The notes under the pieces: generated by a model | The model's database searches: none | What the model was told of the DNA's origin: nothing | The model's input: only the letters and a program-made list of their open reading frames with translations | Part shown: piece by piece, positions 1 to 8,190 of the stretch | How positions within the stretch are numbered: position 1 is the stretch's first letter | How the letters are laid out: the number at the start of each line of letters is the position of its first letter | Translations under genes and position numbers: made by a program | DNA from: Bacillota bacterium | Lineage (GTDB): Bacteria; Bacillota; Clostridia; Christensenellales; Aristaeellaceae | Direction of reading: 5' to 3' | NCBI GenBank assembly: GCA_023404715.1 | Contig: JAEYAR010000007.1 | Coordinates: 1 to 29,651, forward strand | DNA: 29,651 nt

Positions 1-834
1 GAGCTGGACGCCGCCGGCATGACGCTGACGCCCTCCGCACAGGGCGTTTTGCCCACGGCCAGGGAGATCAGCCACGGCATCCGCGCGCTATCGATGCTCG
101 AGGCGTCGCTCTCCAGACGCCTGGGCGTAAAGCGCGTAGTCGTCGTGCCGGGCGATGCGGACGAGGACCCGTACGTCACCACGGAGGCCGGCATCGCCGC
201 CGGGCAACGCCTGCGGGGCATGCTGCGCGACGGCGCCATCTTGGCGGTAACCGGCGGGACGACGATCGCCGAGGTCGCCAGGCATCTGCCCGTCTGCGCG
301 CCGATCGACGTGCTCGTCATCCCCGCGCGCGGCGGCAATGGACGGGCTGTGGAGACGCAGGCGGGCACGCTGGCTGCGCTGATCGCCCAGCGACTGGGCG
401 GCCACAACCGGCTGCTGCATACGCCCGACCGCGTGGATGAGCGCGCTTTGCAGGCCGTGCTCGAGCTGCCGGAGGTGCGCGAGGTGCTCGAACTGCTCCG
501 CCGCACCGACGTGCTGCTGCACGGCGTAGGCCGGGCGGACGACATGGCCCATCATCGCCGCCTGTCGCCGCAGGAGACGCGCGAGATGCTCGCCAAGGGC
601 GGCGTAGCCGAAGCTTACGGGTTCTTTTTTAACGCCCAGGGCGAGGCGGTCTATGCGGCCGCGAACATCGGCGTAAGCCTGGAATCGCTGGCGGACATCC
701 GCACCATGATCGCTGTGGCAGCGGGTTCTAGCAAAGCGGCGGCGATTATCGCGGTGATGCGCAGCCACCCGCACGAGTTGCTCGTGACGGACGAGGGCGC
801 TGCGAAGCGCATGCTCGCGCTTTTATGCGGCTGA
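1..834 (+). CDS. cggR: CggR-like central glycolytic genes regulator, SorC family, 3' part only
   Basis: The reading frame is open from base 1, so the start and the N-terminal helix-turn-helix lie left of the window. What remains, about 277 codons, is the SorC-type effector-binding domain with a Rossmann-like sugar-phosphate isomerase fold. Visible family landmarks are VTGGTTIAEVA near 240-290, a loop around HGVGRAD at 520-540 and a C-terminal AAGSSKAAAIIAVM helix near 715-760. In Bacillota, CggR represses the glycolytic operon that follows it and releases DNA on binding fructose-1,6-bisphosphate. Its position directly upstream of pgk-tpiA-gpmI supports that role. DeoR or another SorC-type sugar regulator is the alternative, but the neighbours favour CggR. 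The family assignment is firm; the exact effector is inferred. Confidence 0.88.
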   Translation, partial: ELDAAGMTLTPSAQGVLPTAREISHGIRALSMLEASLSRRLGVKRVVVVPGDADEDPYVTTEAGIAAGQRLRGMLRDGAILAVTGGTTIAEVARHLPVCAPIDVLVIPARGGNGRAVETQAGTLAALIAQRLGGHNRLLHTPDRVDERALQAVLELPEVREVLELLRRTDVLLHGVGRADDMAHHRRLSPQETREMLAKGGVAEAYGFFFNAQGEAVYAAANIGVSLESLADIRTMIAVAAGSSKAAAIIAVMRSHPHELLVTDEGAAKRMLALLCG

Positions 835-986
835 AAGGGCGCTTCCCTAAAACAGGACAAGCTTTGAATGAAAAGATTGACAATCTTTTAACTGACTGGA
901 TGCAGGAAAAGGCTCGACAAGGTACCCTTTCGCATGCTAAAATGGAAGAAGAATGGACACAGGCGCATCGGCGTCTGCAACCATAA
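825..986 (+). CDS. Candidate 53-residue small ORF between cggR and pgk
   Basis: An ATG at 825 overlaps the last ten bases of the regulator gene, and the frame stays open to a TAA at 984-986. The predicted peptide begins MRLKGRFPKT and continues into a charged, amphipathic stretch (ALNEKIDNLLTDWMQEKAR) that looks protein-like rather than random. There is no strong Shine-Dalgarno before 825, so expression would rely on coupling to the regulator's termination; internal starts (TTG 864, ATG 900) are alternatives. No family is recognised. It occupies the place where gapA normally lies. It may equally be chance coding in a leader region that also holds a promoter and a palindrome. Confidence 0.25.
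   Translation: MRLKGRFPKTGQALNEKIDNLLTDWMQEKARQGTLSHAKMEEEWTQAHRRLQP
871..889. promoter_or_regulatory. Perfect 19-bp palindrome upstream of pgk, possible operator
   Basis: The sequence AAAAGATTGACAATCTTTT is a 9-bp perfect inverted repeat around a single central base. It is AT-rich, unlike its surroundings, and lies about 25 bp upstream of the candidate pgk -35 element. That is a reasonable place for a repressor or activator. It does not resemble the published CggR operator of Bacillus subtilis (direct repeats with GGAC/TGTC cores), so the binding protein is unknown. It overlaps the candidate small ORF. Confidence 0.35.
914..943 (+). promoter_or_regulatory. Candidate sigma-A promoter for pgk
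   Basis: A -35 TCGACA (914-919) and a -10 TAAAAT (938-943) are separated by 18 bp, and a TG dinucleotide one base upstream of the -10 gives an extended -10. Transcription would start near 950 and leave a leader of roughly 80 nt before the pgk ATG. Each hexamer has one mismatch to consensus. It would let pgk-tpiA-gpmI be transcribed apart from the regulator. Confidence 0.42.
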
Positions 987-1028
987 TGTACCATCGTGCT
1001 GCGGCATGAAAAATGGAGGAGTGTTATC

Positions 1029-2216
1029 ATGGCCAAGAAGACGATCGAAGACATTCAGGTATCCGGCAAGAAAGTGCTCGTCCGCTGTGACTTCAACGTC
1101 CCGCTGGACGCCAACAAAAACATCACCGATGAAAACCGCATCAAGGGCGCGCTGCCGACGATTCAGTATCTGATCGATCATGGCGCAAAGGTCATCCTCT
1201 GCTCTCACCTGGGCCGCCCCAAGGGGGAATTCAACATGAAGTACTCCCTGGCGCCGGTCGCGGCGCGCCTGAGCCAGCTGCTGGGCAAGGAAGTCAAGCT
1301 GGCCAAGGACGTCATCGGCGAAGACGCGCACCGGCTCGCCGGCGAGCTGGCGGACGGCGACGTGATGCTGCTGGAGAACGTCCGCTTCCATAAGGAAGAG
1401 GAAAAGAACGATCCGGAATTCTCCAAACAGCTGGCTTCTCTGGCCGATATGTACGTCAACGACGCGTTTGGCACCGCGCACCGTGCGCATGCCTCTACAG
1501 AGGGCGTGGCGCATCTGCTGCACCCGGCGGTCGCCGGCTTCCTGATCGGCAAAGAGCTTTCCTTCATGGGCAAGGCGCTGGAAAATCCGGATCGCCCCTT
1601 CGTCGCGATCCTCGGCGGCGCAAAGGTATCCGACAAGATCGGCGTCATCAACAATCTGCTCGACAAGGTCGATACCTTGATCATCGGCGGCGGCATGAGC
1701 TACACCTTCCAGAAGGCGCTGGGCGGCCAGATCGGCAAGTCCTTGCTGGAGGCCGACAAGGTCGATCTCGCCAAGGAACTGATGGAAAAGGCGAAGAAGA
1801 AGGGCGTCAAGCTCCTGCTGCCGGTCGATAACGAGGCGGGCGACGCCTTCTCCAACGACGCGATGCGCATCACTGTGCACTCTAAGGAGATTCCGGAGGG
1901 CTTTGAGGGCATGGATATCGGCCCGAAGACCCAGGTGATCTTCGCCAACGAGATCGCGAACGCGAAGACCGTCGTATGGAACGGCCCGATGGGCGTGTTC
2001 GAGTTTGAAAACTTCGCCACCGGCACGCGGGCGATCGCCAAGGCGATGGCCGAGTGCGACGGCGTGACCATCATCGGCGGCGGCGACAGCGCGGCAGCCG
2101 TGGAACAGATGGGATTTGCCAAGAAGGTATCCCACGTATCCACCGGCGGCGGCGCGAGCCTCGAATTCCTCGAGGGCAAGGCGCTTCCGGGCGTGGTCGC
2201 GCTGGACGACAAGTAA
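1029..2216 (+). CDS. pgk: Phosphoglycerate kinase
   Basis: This cytosolic enzyme transfers the phosphate of 1,3-bisphosphoglycerate to ADP in the ATP-forming step of lower glycolysis. The 395 residues match the normal monomeric bacterial length. Seen in order are VRCDFNVPLD near the N-terminus (substrate binding), SHLGRPKG, the hinge segment GGAKVSDKIGVI, GPMGVFEFENF and the C-terminal nucleotide-binding IIGGGDSAAAVEQ and STGGGASLEFLEG motifs. The ATG at 1029 is chosen over an in-frame upstream start at 996 because GGAGGA lies 8 bases before it and MAKKTIEDI fits the family N-terminus. It is followed by tpiA after 100 bp. No odd features; the catalytic motifs are intact. Confidence 0.98.
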   Translation: MAKKTIEDIQVSGKKVLVRCDFNVPLDANKNITDENRIKGALPTIQYLIDHGAKVILCSHLGRPKGEFNMKYSLAPVAARLSQLLGKEVKLAKDVIGEDAHRLAGELADGDVMLLENVRFHKEEEKNDPEFSKQLASLADMYVNDAFGTAHRAHASTEGVAHLLHPAVAGFLIGKELSFMGKALENPDRPFVAILGGAKVSDKIGVINNLLDKVDTLIIGGGMSYTFQKALGGQIGKSLLEADKVDLAKELMEKAKKKGVKLLLPVDNEAGDAFSNDAMRITVHSKEIPEGFEGMDIGPKTQVIFANEIANAKTVVWNGPMGVFEFENFATGTRAIAKAMAECDGVTIIGGGDSAAAVEQMGFAKKVSHVSTGGGASLEFLEGKALPGVVALDDK

Positions 2217-2260
2217 AACGGCCCCCAATCCCCGGATGGCGCCTCGTAGAAAGGGCCGTT
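2217..2260 (+). promoter_or_regulatory. pgk-tpiA intercistronic inverted repeat
   Basis: AACGGCCC (2217-2224), directly after the pgk stop codon, is exactly complementary to GGGCCGTT (2253-2260), with a 28-nt loop. No run of T follows, so a clean intrinsic terminator is unlikely. It may stabilise the pgk 3' end or mark an RNA processing site. A weak -35/-10-like pair (TTGATA at 2267, TATGAT at 2288, 15 bp apart) sits just downstream and could give tpiA extra transcription, but this is not convincing. Confidence 0.35.
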
Positions 2261-2316
2261 CGGGGTTTGATATGGAACCGGACGGGTTATGATAAAAATA
2301 AGGGAGATGGACACAC

Positions 2317-3063
2317 ATGCGTAAGCCGATTATTGCGGGCAATTGGAAGATGAACAAGACGCCGTCCGAGGCGAAGGCGTTGGTCGAGGCGCTCATTCCC
2401 CTGGTGAAGGACGCGCAATGCGACGTGGTCGTCTGCACCCCGGCGGTCGATTTTGCGGCGGTCGGCGCGGCCATTCAGGGCACGAACGTGAAGCTGGGCG
2501 CGCAGAACATGCACTGGAAGGAATCCGGCGCGTACACGGGCGAGCTTTCCGCGGCCATGCTCAAGGAGGCCGGCTGTGAATACGTGGTTTTGGGCCATTC
2601 CGAGCGCCGCCAGTATTTTGGCGAGACGGACGAGACGGTCAACCTGCGTACGCGCGCGGCCGTCGCCGCGGGCCTGATCCCGATCGTCTGCGTGGGCGAG
2701 CGCAAGGAGCAGCGCGAAGCGGGCTACACCGATACGCTCGTAGCCTACCAAACGCTGACGGCGCTGACCGGGCTGACGGCGGAAGAGGTAAAGGACGTCG
2801 TCATCGCTTACGAGCCGGTGTGGGCCATCGGCACGGGCCTGACCGCGACGGACGAACAGGCGAACGAGACGATCGGCGTCATCCGCGAGGCGATTCGCAG
2901 CGCTTACGGGAATGCGGCGGACGCGGTGCGCATTCAATACGGCGGCAGCATGAACCCCAAGAACGCGCACGGGCTGATGCAGCAGCCTCAGATCGACGGC
3001 GGCCTCATCGGCGGCGCGTCGCTGAAGGCGGAGGATTTCGCAAAGGTCGTACACTTTGATTAA
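2317..3063 (+). CDS. tpiA: Triosephosphate isomerase
   Basis: This TIM-barrel enzyme interconverts dihydroxyacetone phosphate and glyceraldehyde 3-phosphate. The 248 residues are normal length. The catalytic set is complete: N9 and K11 in AGNWKMN, H94 in VLGHSERRQYFGE, and E166 in AYEPVWAIGTG, which continues into the mobile phosphate-gripping loop. The C-terminal YGGSMNPKNA and GLIGGASLK motifs bind the substrate phosphate. The ATG at 2317 follows an AGGGAGA ribosome binding site. It sits between pgk and gpmI, 33 bp before the latter, and is clearly in the same transcription unit. Confidence 0.98.
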   Translation: MRKPIIAGNWKMNKTPSEAKALVEALIPLVKDAQCDVVVCTPAVDFAAVGAAIQGTNVKLGAQNMHWKESGAYTGELSAAMLKEAGCEYVVLGHSERRQYFGETDETVNLRTRAAVAAGLIPIVCVGERKEQREAGYTDTLVAYQTLTALTGLTAEEVKDVVIAYEPVWAIGTGLTATDEQANETIGVIREAIRSAYGNAADAVRIQYGGSMNPKNAHGLMQQPQIDGGLIGGASLKAEDFAKVVHFD

Positions 3064-3096
3064 ATTGAGCTCCCTATAACAAATTGGAGGAATACC

Positions 3097-4641
3097 ATGG
3101 CAAAATCCATTTCCGCGCTCATCATCATGGACGGCTTCGGCATCAATCCGGACACGACCTATAATGCCATCACCAGGGCGGGCACGCCCGTGCTGGACGC
3201 GCTTTGCGCGAAGTACCCGCACACGCAGATCGGCGCCAGCGGCATGAACGTCGGCCTGCCGGACGGACAGATGGGCAACAGCGAGGTCGGCCACCTGAAC
3301 ATCGGCGCGGGCCGGATCGTGTATCAGGAGTTGACGCGCATCACCAAGGACATTCAGGACGGCGAGCTGTTCAAAAAACCCGAGCTCGTCCAGGCTATGG
3401 AGAATGCCAAGCAGCCCGGCCACGCGCTGCACCTAATGGGCCTCGTCTCCGACGGCGGCGTACACAGCCATAACACGCACCTGTACGCGCTCATTGAGAT
3501 GGCAAAGCGCCTTGACGTAAAGAATGTGTACGTGCATTGCTTCCTGGATGGGCGCGACGTGCCCCCGTCCTCGGGCCTCGACTACGTGAAGGAGCTGGAG
3601 GCCCGCTGCGAAGAAATCGGCGCGGGTAAGATCGCGACGGTGATGGGTCGCTTCTACGCGATGGATCGCGACAACATCTGGGAGCGCGTCGAGCGCGCCT
3701 ACGACGCGATGGTTTTGGGCGAGGGCCTGCAGGCGATCAGCGGCCATGAGGCGGTGGAAATCTCCTACGCCAAGGGCGAAACGGACGAATTTGTGCAGCC
3801 GACGGTCGTAACGGCGGACGGAAAGCCCGTCGGACGGATTCAAGAGGGCGACTCGGTGGTGTGTTTCAACTTTAGGCCCGACCGCGCGCGCCAGATTACC
3901 CGCGCCTTCATCCTGCCCGATTTTGCGGGCTTTACGCGCAAGGGCGGCTATAAGCCGGTGTACTACGTCTCCATGACGCAGTATGACGAGACGTTTACGA
4001 ACATCGCCGTCGTCAACAAGCCGGTGCACCTGACGAACACGCTCGGCGAATACCTCTCCGGCCTGGGTCTCACGCAGCTGCGCATCGCCGAGACGCAGAA
4101 GTACGCCCATGTCACGTTCTTCTTCAACGGCGGCGTCGAAGAGGCGAACCCGGGCGAAGACCGCGTGCTGATCGACAGCCCGAAGATCGCCACATTCGAC
4201 ATGAAGCCGGAAATGAGCGCCGTCGAGGTGACCGACAAGGCGGTTGAACTCATCTTGGCAGGCAAGTACGACGTGATGATCCTCAACTTCGCCAACTGCG
4301 ACATGGTCGGTCATACCGGCATCATGGAAGCGGCGGAGAAGGCGGTGCGCACGGTCGATGCCTGCGTAGGCCGCATCATCGAGGCGATTCAATCCGTCGG
4401 CGGGCGCGCGATCATCACCGCGGATCACGGCAACGCCGATCAGATGGTGGATCCGCAGACACATGAGCCCTTTACGGCGCATACGACGAATCCGGTGCCC
4501 GTGATCGTGGTAGACGACGCGCTCATCGGCAAGCCGCTGCTGGGCGGCGGCCGCCTGGCGGACCTGGCGCCGACGCTGCTGGATATGATGCACATCGCAA
4601 AGCCCGCCGAGATGACCGGCGAGAGCCTGATCGCTCGGTAA
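3097..4641 (+). CDS. gpmI: 2,3-bisphosphoglycerate-independent phosphoglycerate mutase
   Basis: This manganese-dependent iPGM converts 3-phosphoglycerate to 2-phosphoglycerate through a phosphoserine intermediate; it belongs to the alkaline phosphatase superfamily. The 514 residues match the family. The first metal ligand region is MDGFGINPD (D12), and the phosphorylated serine is S62 in MGNSEVGHLN. Other markers are GRDVPPSSG, MGRFYAMDRD, the FRPDRARQ arginines, NCDMVGHTG and TADHGNADQM, which supply the remaining metal ligands. The ATG at 3097 has TGGAGG six bases upstream. It is the last gene of the cluster and is followed by a strong terminator; eno does not follow, unlike in many related operons. 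Confidence 0.98.
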   Translation: MAKSISALIIMDGFGINPDTTYNAITRAGTPVLDALCAKYPHTQIGASGMNVGLPDGQMGNSEVGHLNIGAGRIVYQELTRITKDIQDGELFKKPELVQAMENAKQPGHALHLMGLVSDGGVHSHNTHLYALIEMAKRLDVKNVYVHCFLDGRDVPPSSGLDYVKELEARCEEIGAGKIATVMGRFYAMDRDNIWERVERAYDAMVLGEGLQAISGHEAVEISYAKGETDEFVQPTVVTADGKPVGRIQEGDSVVCFNFRPDRARQITRAFILPDFAGFTRKGGYKPVYYVSMTQYDETFTNIAVVNKPVHLTNTLGEYLSGLGLTQLRIAETQKYAHVTFFFNGGVEEANPGEDRVLIDSPKIATFDMKPEMSAVEVTDKAVELILAGKYDVMILNFANCDMVGHTGIMEAAEKAVRTVDACVGRIIEAIQSVGGRAIITADHGNADQMVDPQTHEPFTAHTTNPVPVIVVDDALIGKPLLGGGRLADLAPTLLDMMHIAKPAEMTGESLIAR

Positions 4642-4661
4642 ACGGACCCGGCAAGGCACTC

Positions 4662-4712
4662 AAAGAAGGAAGGTTTTACCCGACAAAAGGGAATCTTCCT
4701 TCTTTTGCTTTT
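4662..4712 (+). terminator. Rho-independent terminator after gpmI
   Basis: AAAGAAGGAAG (4662-4672) pairs perfectly over 11 bp with CTTCCTTCTTT (4695-4705) across a 22-nt loop, followed by T-rich sequence to 4712. The stem is A/G-rich rather than G+C-rich, but length and tail are typical. It closes the pgk-tpiA-gpmI transcription unit 20 bp after the gpmI stop. The next gene begins 32 bp further on with no obvious promoter, so it may be reached by read-through. Confidence 0.8.
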
Positions 4713-4743
4713 AACGATACACGAGAGGAAGGGAGCGACGAAA

Positions 4744-5541
4744 ATGGAACTGGAACGAATCGCCGAAAGCGTCAATACGTTGGGCGCTTTTCTGGGGATA
4801 CGGGATGTGCCCGCACTGACGCAGGAGGCCTTATCGGCGCGCCTTGGGGTGCGGCAGGCCGACGTGATGGTCCTGTTTGGCGGGAGCATCCTGTGCGGCG
4901 GCGACGTGCTCGCCGGGGCGATGAAAAAGAACGTGGCGAAGCGCTACGTCATCGTCGGCGGCGAGGGACATACGACGCAGACGCTGCGGGAGAAGATGCA
5001 CGGGGCGTTCCCCGCCATCGAGACGGCGGGCCTGCCGGAGGCGGAGGTGTTCGCAGCCTATTTACGCTGGCGGTACGCGCTCACGCCGGATTGGATAGAG
5101 TGCGCATCCACCAATTGCGGGAACAATATCACGAATTTGCTGGGGCTGCTGCAATCGAACGGCGTGTCTTATCGATCCGTGATCCTCTCACAGGATGCGA
5201 CCATGCAGCGGCGCATGGAGGCTGGGCTTCGGAAGCACGCGGAGGATATCGAGATCGTCAACTTCGCGGTTTATCAGGCCGAGGTGAGCGTGCGGCTGGG
5301 CGAGCTCGCCTATGAAAAGGAAATCTTGGGCATGTGGGAGATGGATCGATATATCTCGCTGCTGATGGGCGAGATCCCGCGCCTTACGGACGACGCGCTG
5401 GGCTATGGGCCGCGGGGAAAGGGGTTCATCGCCCATGTGGATATTCCACAGCCTGTGCGGAAGGCCTTTACCACCTTGCAACAGGTTTATCAAGACGGCG
5501 CTCGAACGGCAAATCCCGCATACGCCACACAGAAATTGTGA
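4744..5541 (+). CDS. ydcF: YdcF family (DUF218/ElyC-like) protein
   Basis: The 265-residue protein resembles Escherichia coli YdcF along its whole length. Matching landmarks are the STNCGNN segment, DATMQRR (DPTMQRR in E. coli) and the C-terminal LGYGPRGKGFIAHVDIP. The fold is a Rossmann-like DUF218 domain. E. coli YdcF has been reported to bind S-adenosylmethionine, but its physiological role is not established, so no reaction is assigned. There is no signal peptide or membrane segment, unlike the SanA/ElyC branch. The ATG at 4744 follows AAGGGA at good distance and removes a 13-residue extension that would begin inside the upstream terminator. The gene looks monocistronic. Confidence 0.85.
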   Translation: MELERIAESVNTLGAFLGIRDVPALTQEALSARLGVRQADVMVLFGGSILCGGDVLAGAMKKNVAKRYVIVGGEGHTTQTLREKMHGAFPAIETAGLPEAEVFAAYLRWRYALTPDWIECASTNCGNNITNLLGLLQSNGVSYRSVILSQDATMQRRMEAGLRKHAEDIEIVNFAVYQAEVSVRLGELAYEKEILGMWEMDRYISLLMGEIPRLTDDALGYGPRGKGFIAHVDIPQPVRKAFTTLQQVYQDGARTANPAYATQKL

Positions 5542-5574
5542 TAAAAAGGACGCATTCAGGGGCGATAAAGGTGA

Positions 5575-5603
5575 TTTACAGGGATTCATGGTTGTGGTAT
5601 AAT
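5575..5603 (+). promoter_or_regulatory. Sigma-A promoter with extended -10 for the oxidoreductase gene
   Basis: TTTACA (5575-5580) and TATAAT (5598-5603) are exactly 17 bp apart, with TG one base upstream of the -10. This is one of the best promoter matches in the window. Transcription should begin near 5610 and give a leader of about 80 nt. Confidence 0.8.
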
Positions 5604-5688
5604 CACACGGAATAAGAGGGGTAACCTTATCGGCGATCAAGCGCGAGCGCTAGAGGCTGTATCGAGTAAATGATAGGGAGGAAAATGT

Positions 5689-6729
5689 ATGAAATGGGCA
5701 CTGATCGGTTACGGCGGCATGGGCGGCTGGCATGTAGGTAAGGTCGCGACGATGCCGGAGTTTGACATTGCGGGCATTTGGGATATCGACCCTGCGCGCC
5801 GGGAGGCTGCACGGGAGGCGAAGCTGCACGTCTACAGCTCGCTGGAGGAGTTGCTCGCGGACGGCGAGGTAGAGCTGGTGACCGTCGCGATCCCCAACGA
5901 TGCACACCTGCCGGTGGTGTGCGCCTGCCTGCGCGCGGGCAAGAACGTCATCTGCGAAAAGCCGGTGGCGCTCTCGAGCGACGAGGTACAGCAGATGATC
6001 GACGTCTCACGCGAGACGGGCAAGCTCTTTACCGTGCACCAGAACCGCAGGTGGGACGAAGACTATCTCACGGTGAAGCGCATTTTGCAGGAGAATACGC
6101 TGGGACGGGTGTTCCGCATCGAATCGCGCGTGCACGGCTCGCGCGGCGTACCGGGCGATTGGCGCAACCGCGCGCGTCAAGGCGGCGGCATGATTTTGGA
6201 CTGGGGCGTACACCTGCTGGACCAGATTCTGCAGCTCGTGGACGAGCCGATCGTCTCGGTGCACTGCGAGGTGCAGCACGTGACGAACGACGAGGTCGAC
6301 GACGGCTTTATCTCGCAGCTTACGTTCGGCAGCGGGCTCGTGGCGCATGTTGAGGTCGGCACCAGCCACTTCATCAGCCTGCCGCGCTGGTACGTGCTGG
6401 GCGAGAACGGTTCGTGCCAGATCGACGACTTTGCACTGAATGGCCGCATCGTCAAGGTGTCCGATTGGGAAAAACGCGACGCTGTGCCGGTCGTGACGGC
6501 GGCGGGGCTGACCAAGACGATGGCGCCCCGTACGGAGGACACGATCAAGACGTATCCGCTGCCCAAGGTCGAATCCGACGTGCGCGACTTTTACCGCAAC
6601 GTCGCCGCCGCCGTGCAGGGCAAGGAAAAGCAGAAGATCACGCACGCGCAGGCGCTGCGCGTCATGAAGCTGATGGAGGCGCTGTTCCGCTCTGCGGAGA
6701 GCGACTGCGTCGTGCACACGCGGATCTGA
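5689..6729 (+). CDS. Gfo/Idh/MocA family NAD(P)-dependent oxidoreductase
   Basis: Members of this family oxidise or reduce sugars, inositols or their derivatives in the cytosol with NAD(P). The 346 residues show the N-terminal Rossmann dinucleotide motif GYGGMG within the first 13 residues, the acidic WDID at the end of strand 2, the catalytic-lysine motif CEKPVA, and the C-terminal signature GGGMILDWGVHLLDQ with the conserved Asp and His. The substrate cannot be told from the sequence; scyllo- or myo-inositol-type and glucose-6-dehydrogenase-type relatives share these motifs. The ATG at 5689 follows AGGGAGG by 7 bases. The gene has its own strong promoter and stands alone, since the next gene also has its own promoter. 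Confidence 0.92.
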   Translation: MKWALIGYGGMGGWHVGKVATMPEFDIAGIWDIDPARREAAREAKLHVYSSLEELLADGEVELVTVAIPNDAHLPVVCACLRAGKNVICEKPVALSSDEVQQMIDVSRETGKLFTVHQNRRWDEDYLTVKRILQENTLGRVFRIESRVHGSRGVPGDWRNRARQGGGMILDWGVHLLDQILQLVDEPIVSVHCEVQHVTNDEVDDGFISQLTFGSGLVAHVEVGTSHFISLPRWYVLGENGSCQIDDFALNGRIVKVSDWEKRDAVPVVTAAGLTKTMAPRTEDTIKTYPLPKVESDVRDFYRNVAAAVQGKEKQKITHAQALRVMKLMEALFRSAESDCVVHTRI

Positions 6730-6747
6730 CGTGCGCGAAAATCCCCG

Positions 6748-6776
6748 TAGACAAAGCGCGCGTTTTATGCTATATA
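6748..6776 (+). promoter_or_regulatory. Sigma-A promoter with extended -10 for the MATE gene
   Basis: TAGACA (6748-6753) and TATATA (6771-6776) are separated by 17 bp, and TGC immediately precedes the -10. The predicted start near 6783 leaves a leader of about 20 nt holding the AAAGGAG ribosome binding site (6786-6792). Confidence 0.7.
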
Positions 6777-6803
6777 GGGAGGAGCAAAGGAGCGGATCGT
6801 CAC

Positions 6804-8180
6804 ATGCAAAAGCGCGCGGACGCCGTAAATAACGGCATCACGGACGGCGTCATTTGGAAACAATTGCTCATCTTTTTCTTCCCGATCATGCTGGGCACGT
6901 TTTTTCAGCAGCTCTACAATACCGCGGACGCGATCATTGTGGGCAAATTCGTAGGCAAAGAAGCGCTGGCCGCCGTCGGCGGGGCGACGGGCGCGATCAC
7001 GAACCTCGTCGTCGGCTTCTTCGTTGGCCTCTCATCGGGCGCGACGGTCATCATCGCCCAGTTTTTCGGCGCGCGCCAGCGCGACGGCGTCAGCCGCGCG
7101 GTGCATACGGCGATGGCCCTGTCGCTGCTCTTCGGCGCGGTGCTGACGGTCGCGGGCATCGCCTTCGCGCCCGCCGTGCTGAGCGCCATGGGCACGCCGG
7201 CGGATATCCTGCCGCACGCCATCACGTATATCCGCGTGTATTTTGCGGGCGTGACGGCGGTGCTCATCTACAACATCGGTTCGGGCATCCTGCGCGCAGT
7301 GGGCGATTCAAAGCGGCCGCTCTACTTCCTCATCGTCTGCTGTGGCGTGAACATCGTGCTGGATATCGTGTTTGTGCTGGGCCTGGGCCTGGGCGTTTTC
7401 GGCGCGGCGCTGGCGACGATGATCAGCCAGGTCGTCAGCGCCGTGCTGGTGATCGTAACGCTGATGCGAACAGGCATGAGCTATCACTTTAGCTGGAAGA
7501 AGCTCGGCTTTGATCCCAAACTGCTCGGCGGGATTTTACAGATCGGCCTGCCGGCGGGCGTGCAATCGATGATGTACTCGATTTCCAACATCATCATTCA
7601 GGTATGCGTCAATGGCTTTGGCACGGACATGGTGGCTGCGTTTACGGCCTGCGGCAAGATCGACGGCATCGTATGGATGATCTACGGCGCGTTCGGCGTA
7701 TCGATCACCACATTCGTCGGCCAGAACTTCGGCGCGAAGCGGTTGGACCGCATCCAAAAGAGCGTGCGCACCTGTATGGCGATGGCCGTAGGATCGACGG
7801 CTTTGCTGGGCGCGCTGTTGTTGGCCTTCGGGTGGCCGATTTACGGCATGTTCACCAGCGACGCCTACGTAGTAGAGCTGGGTATGCAAATTCTGAGCGT
7901 CGTCGCGCCGACGTATTGGACATACGCGGGCATCGAGATCCTTTCGGGCGCGGTGCGCGGCACGGGCGACAGCGTGCGCCCGATGGTCATGACCTGTCTG
8001 GGCGTGTGTGTGATGCGCGTCGTGTGGATTTGGGCGGTCGTCCCCCTGCGGTCGGATATGTTTACGGTCATGCTCTCTTATCCCATCTCCTGGGTGCTGA
8101 CCTCGCTGCTCTTCATCGTTTACTACAAGCGGGGCGCATGGCTCAAGCGGCGCATGCGCGCGGCGGGGATGGAGGCATAA
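6804..8180 (+). CDS. MATE family multidrug/metabolite exporter
   Basis: This is an integral membrane cation-coupled antiporter of the MATE superfamily (NorM/DinF type), 458 residues, which fits twelve transmembrane helices in two six-helix halves. The N-terminal signature is seen in PIMLGTFFQQLYNTADAIIV and the following AAVGGATGAITNLV; the second half repeats the pattern (LPAGVQSMMYSISNI, FVGQNFGAKR). The substrate is unknown; drugs, dyes or small metabolites are exported by relatives. The ATG at 6804 follows an AAAGGAG site and sits just after a good promoter; a much longer upstream frame that runs through the preceding oxidoreductase gene is not used. A hairpin shared with the convergent gene follows the stop. 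Confidence 0.93.
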   Translation: MQKRADAVNNGITDGVIWKQLLIFFFPIMLGTFFQQLYNTADAIIVGKFVGKEALAAVGGATGAITNLVVGFFVGLSSGATVIIAQFFGARQRDGVSRAVHTAMALSLLFGAVLTVAGIAFAPAVLSAMGTPADILPHAITYIRVYFAGVTAVLIYNIGSGILRAVGDSKRPLYFLIVCCGVNIVLDIVFVLGLGLGVFGAALATMISQVVSAVLVIVTLMRTGMSYHFSWKKLGFDPKLLGGILQIGLPAGVQSMMYSISNIIIQVCVNGFGTDMVAAFTACGKIDGIVWMIYGAFGVSITTFVGQNFGAKRLDRIQKSVRTCMAMAVGSTALLGALLLAFGWPIYGMFTSDAYVVELGMQILSVVAPTYWTYAGIEILSGAVRGTGDSVRPMVMTCLGVCVMRVVWIWAVVPLRSDMFTVMLSYPISWVLTSLLFIVYYKRGAWLKRRMRAAGMEA

Positions 8181-8190
8181 GCAAATAAAC

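Noticed and set aside
2267..2293. Promoter between pgk and tpiA
   Set aside because: Spacing of 15 bp between the two hexamers is short and the genes are close and co-oriented, so cotranscription explains the layout.
888..2474. 528-codon open frame on the minus strand
   Set aside because: It lies fully antisense to pgk and the start of tpiA and reflects high G+C third positions; its translation is Arg/His/Leu-rich and has no family features.
3433..4659. 408-codon minus-strand frame opposite gpmI
   Set aside because: Antisense shadow of a conserved enzyme gene, with no credible ribosome binding site or motif.
6414..6803. Upstream extension of the MATE gene
   Set aside because: It would overlap over 300 bp of the oxidoreductase gene; a promoter and a ribosome binding site sit directly before the ATG at 6804.
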